NCBI GenBank assembly: GCA_030141605.1
Contig: JAQGDQ010000607.1
Span: 58,960 to 122,959 of the forward strand
Reading direction: 5' to 3'
DNA length: 64,000 nt
Source: Tubiluchus corallicola
Lineage: Eukaryota > Priapulida > Priapulimorpha > Priapulimorphida > Tubiluchidae
The notes under the pieces are model-generated. The model had not been told where the DNA came from. It made no database searches and saw only the letters and a list, made by a program, of their open reading frames with translations. The translations under genes and the position numbers were made by a program. Below, piece after piece: positions 32,992 through 44,767 of this stretch; within the stretch, counting starts at the first letter, position 1, and every line of letters begins with the position of its first letter.

Positions 32992-33310
32992 AAGCCTTTT
33001 CACAGTTGCAAAAATTGATGATGATCATTAAAACTGCATATGTACCAGACAACGTATTTGTGCATACACTTGAAAACGCTTCGCAGCCCATGCTGCTATA
33101 GTAACAGTTTTAACAGCTAACTAGAACCTTACCTAGTTCATTCTTTCTTGTTCCGAAGCAAGATCATGCTAGTAAATCACTCTATTGACATTACAGAACT
33201 GATACTGCAGATGGCTTTGCTTTAACCATACTTCACATGACGGTTGTAGTTAAGACACATTGATACACTATACAGTAGATACACTTAACATTTAACTCAC
33301 AGCAACTGTG
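32992..33310 (+). mobile_element. MITE family C copy
   Basis: Left TIR AAGCCTTTTCACAGTTGC, interior shared with 25165-25522. The right TIR is replaced by a (TG)n run (33309-33331). Confidence 0.65.
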
Positions 33311-33681
33311 TGTGTGTGTGTGTGTGTGTGTACAAATAAACTGCAAGACTTATTAAGCAATGTAAGTCCAGTATGGAATGAATGGGTAGTTGGAGGAACA
33401 AGACGAATGACAATATAATAAATAACTTAGTAAATGAATGAATGAATATTTAATTAATTTAGTTTAGTGGATGCATGTAGGAAGGCTAAACAAAAATGAA
33501 ATAAAACACCAAGCGTGGCCAGAATTAAAGCGACATTATCTTCAATTAGTGCAGCGATTGCACGATAGGTGATGACACCTGCAAAGTTTTTCGAATATGG
33601 TGCAATTTCGTGATAGATTTGGAGAATCCAATTACAAGAAAGCAAAAATAAATTAGTGCATCACAGAATATTTATGTATTG

Positions 33682-34030
33682 CACTCTATCTCGGTTTGCC
33701 TGACAAAAGCGGCGAGACGTCGGTCCGAATTTACCGATACCAAGCTAACACAGTAGGTGCCATGTATTAGACTCACGGTAATGTAGAATCAATTGCCTAA
33801 TTGTCTCAAAAACGTCTAGTACAGGCCCCTACTGACATGCAAACTACACGCGTGTCGTCACACGCTGCTTGGTTGCACTGATGTAAACAAAATGACGGTC
33901 CGCCAACTAGTGGTCAGCTCGGGAAACAACGGACTTTTTCCGTAGTGTGTCGGACTTTTTAACGGTCCAGATCTTGTCCGATTCTTCCCATATCCGTAAA
34001 AACGAGGTCCGGCAAACCGAGATATGAGCG
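33682..34030. mobile_element. Tigger-like MITE
   Basis: Inverted ends CACTCTATCTCGGTTTGCC and the reverse complement of GGCAAACCGAGATATGAG, followed by TA. 349 bases, non-coding. Confidence 0.75.
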
Positions 34031-35074
34031 TAATTTTCTAGGCCTCTTTTTGCTAACGGACACTGGCTTACATGTATAGAGTCGTACCGTATAAGCTACA
34101 ACTTTTATAGCTATGTGTGTAAGATATTATCTGGTATGATAAACGTTTTACAATAAAGTACATTATACAATTGATGTCTTAATGTACGTTGAAAATTTTT
34201 TTGATCAATATTTAGTTCATATACCTTTTAATGTAGTGGTTCTCTGACTATCTCCCTTAAAAGTAACAGAGATCGTTGCTTAGGTACGTGGCAGTCTTGT
34301 TAAACACGACTGAATTATTAATCACAGTCTGTTGTAAAGTTATAGTTTTCCATTATGACATTGCGCATCAGTACATAACTACAATGCATGACACAGTTAT
34401 AGTGTTTGAAGAGATGTACATCCGTTGCGCGCGGTGGCTAAATTAATAGTATGCCTTTCATTTTAAATGGGTTTTTCTGGCGAGAGGAATGAAAATTAAT
34501 TTTACATGGTAATTTGAAATAGTGTACAATTACAGAAAAGCGTGGATCTTCCATTAAAAGAACAGACACGGTAAGTAAAGTGGTTAGTGCAGTAGAAACT
34601 CAACATTGATGGATCTTCTGGGACTTCCCGATCTTGTAAATGAACCTGCACAAGTGAAGCGTTTTGCTAAGTTTAGCAGAGGTGACAAGATGACAGCAAA
34701 ACAAGAGAAAAAGTGAAAAATGTGGCTGTTTCCGTGTTTTTTCCTCAATGAAAGAATCGTCCGAGTGTTAATTCCAGTTAAAACTTGTCATAAACTAAAA
34801 TTTAAACTTAGAGTATCTTGATTTCAAAGTTACCCTTTGCTAACTGGCTAAGCGCAAATCTTTGCACCCCTCTAATTCACTGTCAAAAAGAGAACTACTG
34901 CAACGAATAGAAACACGTTAAATTGCCAAATATTGCAGTAAAAACTTCAGTATGAAAGGTGGTTAGAGTTATTTCTAAATTTGCAAAAATGTTAGAAGGA
35001 TTTAGTAATAAAACTGCAATAAGAGCCTCATGTAATTAGTAAAATAACTTTAACGTCTCAATTGTAACAATACC
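34031..35074. other. Non-coding stretch, no gene seen
   Basis: AT-rich with an AATAAA near 34151 that could serve the synthetase. No ORF above 60 codons and no repeat shared with the rest of the window. Confidence 0.4.
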
Positions 35075-35340
35075 ATAGATATGGTTTGTGTAGATCAAAG
35101 ATCTCGGTGATTGTTTAGCAGTGTTCTGCATTCTAGACTGTCTTGCTGTTCTGATCTTCTTTGTTTAAGTTCCTAATTAGTTTAATAAATACTACTTTAT
35201 TATGCACGCATTTGTCTGGTTGCAAATATTATTGTAGCGTGTAACATGGTGTCAGAAGTGGGATACGAACCCACGCCGACATTCGCGGACATAGATATAG
35301 TTTGAGTAGATCAAAGATCTTGGTGATTGTTACAGCGATC
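35075..35340 (+). mobile_element. LTR retrotransposon remnant with tRNA-Leu-type primer binding site
   Basis: TGGTGTCAGAAGTGGGATAC followed by GAACCCACG (35247-35275) is complementary to the 3' end of a tRNA-Leu, the classic primer site just inside a 5' LTR, and it follows GTGTAACA, a plausible LTR end. The preceding 170 bases contain AATAAA. A block near 35083 (ATAGATATGG...GTGATTGTT) recurs near 35291, so a second partial terminal repeat may follow only about 15 bases after the primer site. Confidence 0.6.
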
Positions 35341-36084
35341 ACTTCATGCTTGGACGCTCCCATTTTCAATGCCCATTCTTCTTCCAATAACGTCATTCGT
35401 TTTGAAAAAAATAGCACAGTGTTAGTCTTTCATCAAAAGTGTAATAAGTTTTTACAAAAAAATTAGATAGCTATTTTTGTAGTATTTTTGCATGAACATT
35501 AGGGAAACTGTAAAAATCTGAATTTGTTTAAGCAGCGCGCGATCACGGAAAATCACGAAGTCTCCCAGAGTTATGTCATGATTTTCAAACGAATTGCAAC
35601 AACCACCACGATTGAACATTTCTACTCGGAGGCAGCATATCTTAAATTTATGCTTTATAGAAAGCGTTTTTCCAAGTTTCTTTGTCTTTCCTTTAAAGAT
35701 GTCTGAATGGGATGAAAGCCTGTGCAAAGGATGCGTTGCTACGGAAGCTGAAGACGAAAAGGTGTGATGCAAAATTTGCACATTACTTTAGGAGACACCC
35801 TGCGCTATTCTCGGCACAATTTTAATGGCGACCTAACGTTGTCAGTTAGTCCAAGACAAGAACGGATGACGTGTGAGAAAACCTCACTTGGTGACAAAAC
35901 CTCACATTGTGCAAGTAACTCGTCTTTCACGGCTAGAAAAGGTGACAAGTTATCATCGTGTTCACAGAACTGGCCAACGTCCAAGTATCACCTGACCTAC
36001 AAGAAGACGAGGTAGAACAGATAAACATTGGAAAGAAATACTTTCATATCTAAGTTTTCTTAAAGCTTGTATCGATATCAGCTG

Positions 36085-36420
36085 ATAAGTGTGAGGCACG
36101 TGATGTAATGTACCGGGCGTCCTAAAACAAAGTGCACTAACCAATGATATACGCGAACCAGTATTATGCCATATAAAGTCCACTTATAATGATAATATTC
36201 ATACTGCAATGTACAATCTACAAAGACCAAGCCATAAGGTAGGAGAATTATGTAATTATTATTGTTACGTGATGTACAGGGCGTCCTAAAAGAAAGTGCG
36301 TTAGCCAATGATTTACGCGAACCAGTATTGTGCCATATAAAGTCCACTTATAATGGTAATATCCATACTGCAATGTACAAACACCAAGTGATATGGTAGG
36401 AAAATTACATAATTATTGTT
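36085..36420. repeat. Tandem duplication of about 180 bp
   Basis: Two copies of a block containing GGGCGTCCTAAAA, then CGCGAACCAGTATT and TGCCATATAAAGTCCACTTA. GGGCGTCCTAAAA resembles Tc1/mariner ends. Confidence 0.8.
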
Positions 36421-36639
36421 TTCATGTCACTATGTTGTTATAATGCAGAAGCCAGGTTTATTTTGCAACAAATGAGCACACTTCTGCAACACTAGTTCTT
36501 TTGGAACGCCCTCTATGTTATTATAAATATAGTTTATATTTTATTTTGTTGAGCATTCGACATATGAGAACAAAAAACACATTGTTCCTGTGCATAGGAT
36601 GGAATGGCTCAAACGTAGTAGGGACAATAATGCCAAAAT

Positions 36640-36845
36640 ACATGATACTAACAAAAGCACAATGATAACAAAAGCACAATACTAACAAAACCACACTACT
36701 AACAAAAACACAATACAAACAAAAGCACAATACTAACAAAAATACACTACTAAGAAAAGCACAATACTAACAAAAGCACAATACTAACAAAAGCAAAATA
36801 CAAACAAAAACACAATACAAACAAAAGCACAATACTAACACATAA
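36640..36845. repeat. 17-bp tandem repeat AAAAGCACAATACTAAC
   Basis: About twelve imperfect units with ACACTACT, ACAATACA and ACAATACT variants. Confidence 0.9.
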
Positions 36846-36984
36846 AAACAACAATAGTAAGAACACATTTTGTAGGCAGCGAGTTCAAATTAAAGTTATT
36901 TACTGTCCTGTTTTTCTTCCCTTTTCTTATTGATGTCAAATTTAAAATTTATTACTAGGGTTCTCATTAGGCCATTAATGGTTT

Positions 36985-37581
36985 AGTTTTTTTAGTTTAT
37001 TATTATCACATTCAGTACAATATAATGACGTCAAACACACGGTGACATCAAAATCTTTACGTCATACTGTATCAAATTGTTATGTTTCATACACTATCGT
37101 TATCATAAAAGAATAATTGTACTGCAGTGGGCTAGAGAAGCAAAGGCTTGTATAAGCCCACTGTCATGTGAACCCGATAAAAAAAGAATGGATGAGTGAA
37201 CAAAAAAAAAGAACTGGGAGAAAGGTTAGATCACACAGGAAGGATAGAAGGATGTGTTAGTGGAAATGGTAGGAAGAAAGATAATAGATTGCGCTATGTT
37301 GACATTAGCTCTAAAGATTTATCAATGATGCCTTGTTTTGCATAATCTGTACCAGGATTGTGGCATGACAGCTGCAGTAGGTTTACGCCATTAATAATGA
37401 TAAATTGTTCACTTACAAGCATTTCTGCAAAAGGAAATGTATATATATTGCTATGGAATGTGTGCACGTGTATATATATTGTTCCAAGGTTAAAATACAT
37501 GGCAAAAACGACAATATAACGGTAAACGTTTGTACAGGTGTTACATGCTGACAAGACAAACACTCGGCGTTCAAATAACAA
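36985..37581 (-). pseudogene. Retroposon 3' end with a short ORF remnant (family F)
   Basis: The minus-strand frame ending at 37294 finishes NPGTDYAKQGIIDKSLELMS and stop, and is followed by the 3' UTR and a TAAA-type tail shared with 12004, 17720 and 42140. The shared sequence in other copies starts inside this frame, as expected of 5'-truncated LINE copies. Confidence 0.5.
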
Positions 37582-37734
37582 TCATTGCTATCATCTTATT
37601 GACACTAACAATTACGCTGACTGGCAATACACTTTTGTCACTCAAATAGCACAACTACCCGGGCATGTTTCCTATGAGTTTTGCTAACAATCACCACTGC
37701 TGTTGAAACACGTAGGGGGAATAAACATGCAGTC

Positions 37735-38247
37735 ACGTGTGTACCACAGCAACCCGTCTTAACTACAACGTCAGGTGACATTTTGGTAAAGCAAAGCCAT
37801 CTCACGCATTAGTTTGGCAAATCCAGTTGTTCTACGTGGACTTCAGTTAATTATGCATTAATCTGTGCATAGAGTGATTTACTAGCAACGTGTCTTAACT
37901 ACAATCGTCGTCTGACGTGCGTGTTGTTAAGGCAAAGTTGTGTGCTGCATCAGTTCAGTAATTTCAGTTCATTTACGTGGACTTTACTCAATTATGCATT
38001 AGTCTGTGCGTAGAGTGATTTACTAGCAGGATCTTGCTTGGAACAAGAAAAAAATGAACTAGGTAAGGTTCTAGCTAGCTGTTAAAACTGTTACTATTGC
38101 AATAGCATGAGCTGCGAGGCGTTGTCAAGTGTACATAAACGTGTTGCCTGGTACACCTAACCTTACACAAATGCATTGTCTGGTACACCTAACCTTTGAC
38201 CTTTTCACGATCATCAACAATCGCTGGAAATGTGAAAAGGCTTATTG
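37735..38247. mobile_element. MITE family C, copy with internal duplication
   Basis: Right TIR AATGTGAAAAGGCTTATT. The block ATTATGCATTA..CTGTGC.TAGAGTGATTTACTAGCA occurs twice (37852 and 37991), so an internal segment of about 140 bases is duplicated. Confidence 0.7.
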
Positions 38248-38647
38248 TATGATAGATCTAAAACACTATTTTATAGTTATATTTATACGAGTTGTGTTAG
38301 TTGCACACTTATTTTAGGAATACAGCGCGTGTCAGGGTGTCATATTTCCAAAACTGTCACTTCTAAACTGGATTATGCAATTAGTAACTATAATTTGACA
38401 GAGAATTATTAGTTTAAGCATAATTTATTATAGGATTGGATCAGACAGTTTGAACAACATGATTTAGGATCCTCACCACAACAGACTTCATACACTATTT
38501 ACAAGAACATTTACAGTAAGAATAGACTATAACTACACAAGCTGACAAGTTTTACTACAAGATTACATGAGACATTAGTAGAAAATGACGGTTAGAAAAT
38601 ATTAATGCACGAAATTTAAGACTGATGTATTTCATATCAGATAGAAA

Positions 38648-38935
38648 CTACTGGAAGCGTTTAGTACGTAATATAAAGTCATGTATGCATTGGAATATTT
38701 TACAGTTAGCAACGTAGTTAAATTCATCTTTTCCGAACAATAACAACTTCAACAGATCATTAGTTCCTAAGGCAGCTATTTTAAGGTTTTCAGGCAGAAG
38801 CATTTCATTTAATTTATCAAACATAACAACCCTAGTTTGTTGATACAATGGGCAGTGCAACAAAAAGTGTTCAACAGACTCAAATCGAAATCCACAGTTA
38901 CAATTCGGCAATATTGGATGACCGTTACTATCTTT
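38648..38935 (-). pseudogene. LINE ORF C-terminal fragment
   Basis: Reads CNCGFRFESVEHFLLHCPLY (C-x-C then H and C) then QCIHDFILRTKRF, the end of a CR1/jockey-like LINE protein. Upstream sequence has stops. Confidence 0.65.
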
Positions 38936-39310
38936 ACAGCCTTTAGAGAAAAGGTCAAAGTTTAGCTGAGAAAATCCGATAACAGCAGAGAATTATTCTG
39001 CTGTTACGTAGTATTTCTCCATAATTCAGTTGATCTATAAACACGAAGTATAAACACGAATCTTGCATTTAATTCTTGCTTTTTTTGATTACAGTGTAAC
39101 AGTTGCCATGCACACGAATCACCTCGTCTGGGAGTCGATTTACTAACGAAATTAAGTCTTTAATGATTATCGACGAATAATTCCAGAAAACCAGCTGTTA
39201 CCCGAGTAGAATAAACGTCAAAATGACTGTGATATTACTGCAAGTAAATTACGCTTACCATAATAATCGCGCGACTGTATTTGAATAGAAGAATTGTTCA
39301 TACTCTTGTG
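38936..39310. other. Upstream region of ninjurin A
   Basis: No ORF or shared repeat. CGCGCGACTG near 39268 is a small CpG-containing stretch 40 bases before the ATG. No clear TATA box at a normal distance. Confidence 0.3.
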
Positions 39311-39361
39311 ATGTCAGACATGGAGGGGATGACAGTAACTTATGATAATAAAGCATTTGAG
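39311..39361 (+). CDS. Ninjurin A: exon 1
   Basis: Short first exon encoding MSDMEGMTVTYDNKAFE with donor GAG|GTAAGT, phase 0. Ninjurins are small two-pass plasma membrane proteins; vertebrate NINJ1 oligomerises to rupture the membrane during lytic death and also mediates adhesion. This exon has no conserved motif and is assigned because it is the nearest upstream ATG exon with a strong donor in phase with exon 2 (170-aa product, close to the usual 140-170 aa). The same exon could also feed the B cassette downstream. Confidence 0.6.
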
Positions 39362-39478
39362 GTAAGTGTGTTTTCATGCATTCTTTTTTTTTAGTTTCAT
39401 TATTGATAATACTGTGAAAATGACTCATAGTTATGTACTATTTGTTGTAAAGCTTTTTATTACCCCCAAAATGTTAAA

Positions 39479-39535
39479 GGAAAACCGGATGATTGTGTAA
39501 ACATTAGTTCAGAATAAAGAATGCTCTAAAATATT
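39479..39535 (+). other. Fragment of ninjurin 3' UTR-like sequence inside intron 1
   Basis: AAAACCGGATGATTGTGTAA then ACATTAGTTCAGAATAAAGA matches 47930-47970 just after the ninjurin A stop, including the AATAAA. It begins only about 120 bases after exon 1. Confidence 0.6.
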
Positions 39536-40384
39536 GAAAACTACAATAGCTTATTTTAAGTCAAAGCTTAGATTAAATGATAATTACCTCAATGATACTC
39601 AAATTTCGTTAAACTTTCATAGTTATGCGAGGCTCAGTGAAGATTGCGCATTTTTGTCACGTGCGCGTGGCCGACAAATAGAAGGCGGCACCGTGATAAC
39701 CATGATCATGAACTGTAGTGTTAGTTTCTGACGTCATATGATGTAAAGCCCATTTTTCGGGACATCATGCGTTTAAACAGTACTGTAACACTTATGCAAA
39801 TGTGCTTGACGCGCATGGGAAGACGCTTGCCATTGCACAAACTGTGGTTAGTTTCTAACCTAAGCGATAGCTGTGTTCGGTTGCCGTTAATTAACTTTCT
39901 AAGCTAATTATTAAAACATAAGAAACAATTGCTAACTTTTATAGGCAAGAAAATGTATATTTTGGACAGTAAATTAAAATGAGATTGAGTCTACACAATC
40001 GTCCGGTCTTCCTTTTAAGATTTTTATGGTTTTCATCTTGATGCAACAAGGAAAATTTATATACGCCTATTAGATATGCTAGATGATGCTAAGAATTAGG
40101 CTGAAACTGCTAAATTGCCATATTACTAGTCTTCTGGTCATTCGCTGCTTATGTGTTGCAGCTGTAGTTGCAGTATTGGCTCTACGAAACACCATTTCTT
40201 CTGTAATTATTGCTATCATCGTTTATATTGCAGCTATCACTGTTGTCGTCACCATCAATTTACATAAACAGAAAAGCTTTTTTCATATTTGGACTATTAT
40301 CATTGTACAGTATGCTCTGTCTGTGCAATCATTATTGTTTATTAGCCTTGTTTTTTTCGTTGTTTTTCCCATTATAGCCATGCT
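39536..40384. other. Non-coding stretch, no gene seen
   Basis: Part of ninjurin A intron 1. The open frame 40083-40715 begins with hydrophobic codons and then runs through a CT microsatellite; I treat it as spurious. Confidence 0.4.
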
Positions 40385-40690
40385 TTTACTTTTTCTCTTT
40401 CTCTCTCACGCTCTCTTTCTCTGTCTCTCTCGCCTTCTCCCTTTTTCTCCCTTCTCTCTCTCACACGCTCTTTTTCTCTGTCTCCCTCTCTCTCTCTCTT
40501 TCTCCTTCTCTCTCTTTCTCTTTCTACTTCTCTCTCTCTCGCTCTCTTTCTCCTCTCTCTCTTTCTTTCTCATTCTCTTTCTCTTTCGCTCTCTTTCTCC
40601 TTCTCTCTCTCTCTTTCTCCTTCTCTCTTTCTCATTCTCTTTCTCTTTCGCTCTCTTTCTCCTTCTCTCTCTCTTTCTCCTCTTTTTCAC
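40385..40690. repeat. Polypyrimidine (CT)n-type microsatellite
   Basis: About 300 bases of CTCTCTTTCTC-type repeat on the plus strand. Confidence 0.95.
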
Positions 40691-41194
40691 TCGCTTTTAC
40701 CCTGTCTGTTGCTAACGAGTGCCTTTGTTTAACCTCTGCATTCAGCTTGATGTATTTATAGTTTTGAGTCATAAATGTAGTGGTTTCAGGAGGGCAGCTT
40801 TTTGACTGGCTTCATGCTCTCAAGCAAACGCTGTTCAGTGCATTATAAACACTGCTGTACTTCCTGCGCGTTAATTATACAAAACTTTAATAATTTATTA
40901 GTGTGGCTCCCATATGTGATGTCAATGAAACTCTAATAACAGACTAGCTGATTACTATGAGAGTTGTTGTATTAAAAACAGATGACTCTACCTCTGTGTT
41001 TTTAATCATCTAAAACAAGTTCCGTGACAACAAGAACATGGAAATAGAAGAATGCAATCAAGCAAAATGTGATGAAAAATATAGACAGTATAAATGAGCT
41101 TCAGGAATTTCAACCAGGAATTTGAGTAAAAAAGAAAGTAACAGATGTTTGAGTTGGAGGGAGTTGGGAGTGATGAGGTATTATTTTATTGTTC

Positions 41195-41400
41195 AGTCGT
41201 AATGTATTTAAGCACGCGTTGCCCTCTGCATGTCAGTTTTTTCCAGCTTCTTCAAAAACAAGTTTGGTTTCTCTCCCTCGTTTTTTCTCTGTGCCCCTCT
41301 CCCTCTCCCTTCTTTCTGTCTCTCTCTCCCTCTCTCTCTTTTTCTCCTTCTCCCTCTCTTTCTCTCCCTCCTCTCTCTTTCTCATATCTCTCTCGCTCTT

Positions 41401-41445
<45 letters not shown>

Positions 41446-41490
41446 GCTCTCTTTCTCTGTCTCTCTCCCCAGCCTCTTTCTTGCTTGCTA
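41195..41490 (+). repeat. CT-rich repeat element, plus copy
   Basis: Unique flank AATGTATTTAAGCACGCG then GTTGCCCTCTGCATGTCAG and AAAACAAGTTTGGTTTCTCT leads into 200 bases of CT repeat and ends CCCCAGCCTCTTTCTTGC. The same flanks occur inverted around the GA repeat at 44100-44555, so this is a copied element and not just a microsatellite. Confidence 0.8.
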
Positions 41491-41514
41491 TCATTAAAAA
41501 TATATTTAGCCGTA

Positions 41515-42040
41515 GTCAGTCAGCAGTCACGCTGTATAAAACTTGTAAACTTAAACTCCCGAGATGACCGGGCGCAACGACTTTAATGTAGATCGTTTGA
41601 AACAAGTTTAGCTAACATTGCGCGAAATAATCAGAGCATTCGTAACACGCATGTTGCTAATTAAGTAAAATTTTAAATTACTGTATCTTGTCAATAAGAT
41701 TAAAAATACTACATTAGTGAGTGGTGCACCCTGGAGGGTGAGTTTACCAATTGCAAACGACAATTTTAAATTATTATTATTTTTAGTTACACTAGTTTGC
41801 CAGCAGGTAAGCGAGATGCTAAGTAGTATAGATTTACCTGGAAAGTTTTTTGTCTTTTCTTCCCCTGATTTTACGTTTGCATAGTGACGTCATGTAATGG
41901 CGCGGTCGGAACTGTATTGTGCGAGATTTAAAGTGAAAACATTCTTTTAACGCGTGTACGATATATGCATGAAAATGCAGCAAAGTAATATAACTTTTTA
42001 AGGCGATTTTTCTGAAACCTACTTCAAGTACCCCTTTTCT
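41515..42040 (+). repeat. Repeat family H/G, copy 3
   Basis: CAGCAGTCACGCTGTATAAA through GTGAGTGGTGCACCCTGGAG to CCCCTTTTCTTGTC. Confidence 0.65.
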
Positions 42041-42139
42041 TGTCTAAATTATGCCGTTCGTGGTAAAATGTTCTCCTGAATGCGAAGTGTTTTGAGTCAT
42101 TGTTGTTTCTCGTATTTATGCAAATCGAGGCATCATTGA

Positions 42140-42806
42140 TAAATGTTTAGAGCTGATGTCAACATAACATAATCTACTGTCTTTCTTCCTACCATTTCCA
42201 CTAACACAACATTCTACCCTACCTGTGTGATCTAACCTTTCTCTCAGTTCTTTTTTTTGTTCACTCATCCATTCTTTTTTTATCGGGTTTACATGACAGT
42301 GGACTTTGCTTCTCTAGCCCACTGCAGCACAATTATTCTTTTATGATAACGATAGTGTATGAAACATAACAATTTGATACTGTATGATGTAATAATTTTG
42401 ATGTCACTGTGTGCTTAATGTTATTATATTGTACTGAATGTGATAATAATAAACTAAACTAAACTAAATTCAGTTGACCCAGCGCATAATATTACTGCTT
42501 TTTAAACTTTTTAAACCATTCTCTTTGCAGCCATTAGCAACACATTAAACTCGCTGCTTAAGCTGCATGCACAGATGAATTATGATGCATACGTAGTGAA
42601 AGTGTTCGACTGCATGCCAGTTCAATACTCATGTGCCCTGTATTTTCATTGATTGTAGCACTTAGGAAGCCCAAGACGACAGTTGCCACGTTTTCACAAT
42701 TGCTGACAACATTACAGAGCCTTTTTGCGACAGACTTCAATACTCAGTATGTTTGTGTGTTGTGCATCTATGTTTGACAAAGGCAGTGGTGAACTGTTGT
42801 GACACA

Positions 42807-42840
<34 letters not shown>

Positions 42841-42860
42841 CATACATACATATACGCATA
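42140..42860 (+). mobile_element. Repeat family F, long plus copy
   Basis: 42140-42475 is the TAAAC-tailed retroposon end and 42475-42860 the adjoining block ending in (CATA)n. The whole unit is the inverted counterpart of 11645-12325, so both parts moved or duplicated together. Confidence 0.7.
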
Positions 42861-43469
42861 ACGTACATGACTGTATCAGTAGATGCACAAACATAGGGTT
42901 ACTAAGCTCAGAATAAAGGTTTGAATGGTGTGATCTTGCTTTGTTTTGAAATGTGTTTGTACAGTAGACGTTCAGAGTGGTTTTGAACTTTATAAATTGT
43001 GATAATATGCGAAATATATTTTTAGTTCTTTCGGATTCCTTTTGCAAACTTTCTTTCTTACATGCCTACGCATAATACCAGGGATCTTAACAAAGCAGCA
43101 GTCTGCAATTCTTGTAAAGTTTTTTTCTTAGCTTCATATATTTTTTATTCTAAATGTTGAATTTTGTTGTAATAAAATTTTAAAATTGTTTGTTACCAGA
43201 AAGAGATATACACGTGCTGTCTTGCACAAAATGCATTCCAGATGCTGTGATGAATATCATCCGTTTAGGTACCTATTGTAACAGTAATGTGTGTAGTGTC
43301 ACGTGACATAAAGAAAATGCTGGTACCCTGTCAAAGCTAATAACCCTGTAATTTATGCACATAGGTGATACGGTGTACAAAATTCTTTCAGCTGCTTTAA
43401 CCATTCGGATTGGCGGACTACGTGAAGTAATTACATTTCAGAAATAAGACGTTGTTATTGTCTTTGCAG
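42861..43469. other. Non-coding stretch, intron 1 of ninjurin A
   Basis: No ORF and no repeat shared with the rest of the window that I can see. Confidence 0.35.
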
Positions 43470-43556
43470 TCAGCAGACCTTGGGACATCAATACCAGTGT
43501 TGCCGGAAGTAACTACGGAACCAGGTCCAATAGAAAGCGCTGACGGAAGAACAATG
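43470..43556 (+). CDS. Ninjurin A: exon 2
   Basis: Acceptor TTATTGTCTTTGCAG; 29 codons, SADLGTSIPVLPEVTTEPGP then IESADGRTM, phase 0 at both ends, donor ATG|GTACGT. It encodes the Pro/Thr/Glu-rich, low-conservation N-terminal segment that precedes the ninjurin domain. Assigned by position, phase and clean splice sites. Confidence 0.7.
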
Positions 43557-43639
43557 GTACGTTTGTTTGCGTAACAAAAGAAAAACTTTATGCAAGTACA
43601 TTTGCCTTTATGGCAGCATGTTAGGCATGTGTGTGCAAC

Positions 43640-43840
43640 GATAAGAACAACAACAACGATAACCACAATGTCGCCGACAGCGGCAGTTGCAATGGTAACA
43701 AGAACGACAACACTAAAGTTAATTCATTTCAGAAACAAGAACAACAACGCCGACGACGACAACAACAACAACAACAGCGGCAACAGCAGCAACAACAACA
43801 ACAACAACAGTAACAACAACAACAACAACAACAACAGCGG
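43640..43840. repeat. (CAA)n/(AAC)n microsatellite
   Basis: Imperfect AAC and CAA repeats with CGACGACG interruptions. Confidence 0.95.
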
Positions 43841-43899
43841 GAGGGTTGTATTTAAATTGAATGCTTGTAGGGAGACCAGAATATGACTTACTATCTAGA

Positions 43900-44097
43900 C
43901 TAAATCTCTAAGAATACCCACTGTCTATTGCCATGTACATACGAGACGAACACAACCAGCATGACAAGAGAAACCATCCTGAGCGGGAATCGAGGTGTTT
44001 GCGGTTCCCCATCCTTTAACTGATCAGCCTTGACTATTCTTAACTTTGGTCGCCAGGCATAACACTGTACCCACTCAGCCATGCACCTTAACAAACA
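43900..44097 (-). mobile_element. tRNA-derived SINE
   Basis: Minus strand opens GTGCATGGCTGAGTGGGTAC, an A-box match, and about 95 bases on reads CACCTCGATTCCCGCTC, a B-box-like motif at larger than normal spacing. It directly abuts the GA-repeat element, so the two may be one composite. Confidence 0.5.
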
Positions 44098-44560
44098 AGA
44101 AAGAAGCTGGGGAGAGAAAGAGAGAGAAGGAGGAGAGACAGAAAACGAGAGCATGAGAGAGAGGAGAAAGAGAGAGAGAATGAGAAGCAGAAAGAGAGAG
44201 AGAGAAAGAGAAGGAGAAAGAGAGCGAGAGAGAAAGAGGAGAAGGAGAAAGAGAGAGAGAAGGAGAAAGAGAGCGAGAGAGAGAGAGAGAGAGGGAGAGA
44301 AGAAAGAGAGGGAGAGGGGGAGAGCGAGACAGAGAAAGAGAGTGTGTGAGAGAGAGAGAAGGGAGAAAAAGAGAGAAGGCGAGAGAGACAGAGAAAGAGA
44401 GCAAGAGAGAAAGAGAAGGAGAAAGATAGAGAGAGAGAGAGAGAGAAGGGAGGGAGAGAGGGGGAGAGAGAAAATTAGAGAGAGAAACCAAACTTGTTTT
44501 TGATGAAGCTGAAAAAAACTGACATGCAGAGGGCAACGCGAGCTTAAATACATTAGGATG
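44098..44560 (-). repeat. GA-rich repeat element, inverted copy
   Basis: About 380 bases of GAGAGA-type repeat bounded by the same unique flanks as 41195-41490 in opposite orientation (AAACCAAACTTGTTTTTGAT, CTGACATGCAGAGGGCAACG). Confidence 0.85.
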
Positions 44561-44625
44561 CATGCACTACACTTTACTTACTTGAACATGCTGATTAATA
44601 ACTAAACCAGTTTTGTTGCCTGCAG

Positions 44626-44733
44626 TTGCAATTAGCATCGAATTTTGATGTGAATCAGTACATCACAAAGAAAACCGTTACCCAGGGAATGATGGATGTA
44701 GCACTACTCATGTCTAATGCAGCTCAGTTAAAA
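44626..44733 (+). CDS. Ninjurin A: exon 3 (start of ninjurin domain)
   Basis: Acceptor TTGTTGCCTGCAG; residues 47-82. Reads NFDVNQYITKKTVTQGMMDV then ALLMSNAAQLK, the ninjurin signature (N.Y..KK....M.D.ALLM.NA.QLK) that forms the amphipathic helices before the first membrane segment. Donor AAA|GTAAGT, phase 0. Confidence 0.93.
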
Positions 44734-44767
44734 GTAAGTATGTTTCCTAATTGATAATTCTGCTCCT

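Noticed and set aside
40083-40715. 210-codon plus-strand ORF with hydrophobic start
   Set aside because: Most of it is translated CT microsatellite (Leu/Ser/Phe). The first part lacks any recognisable feature and lies in ninjurin A intron 1.
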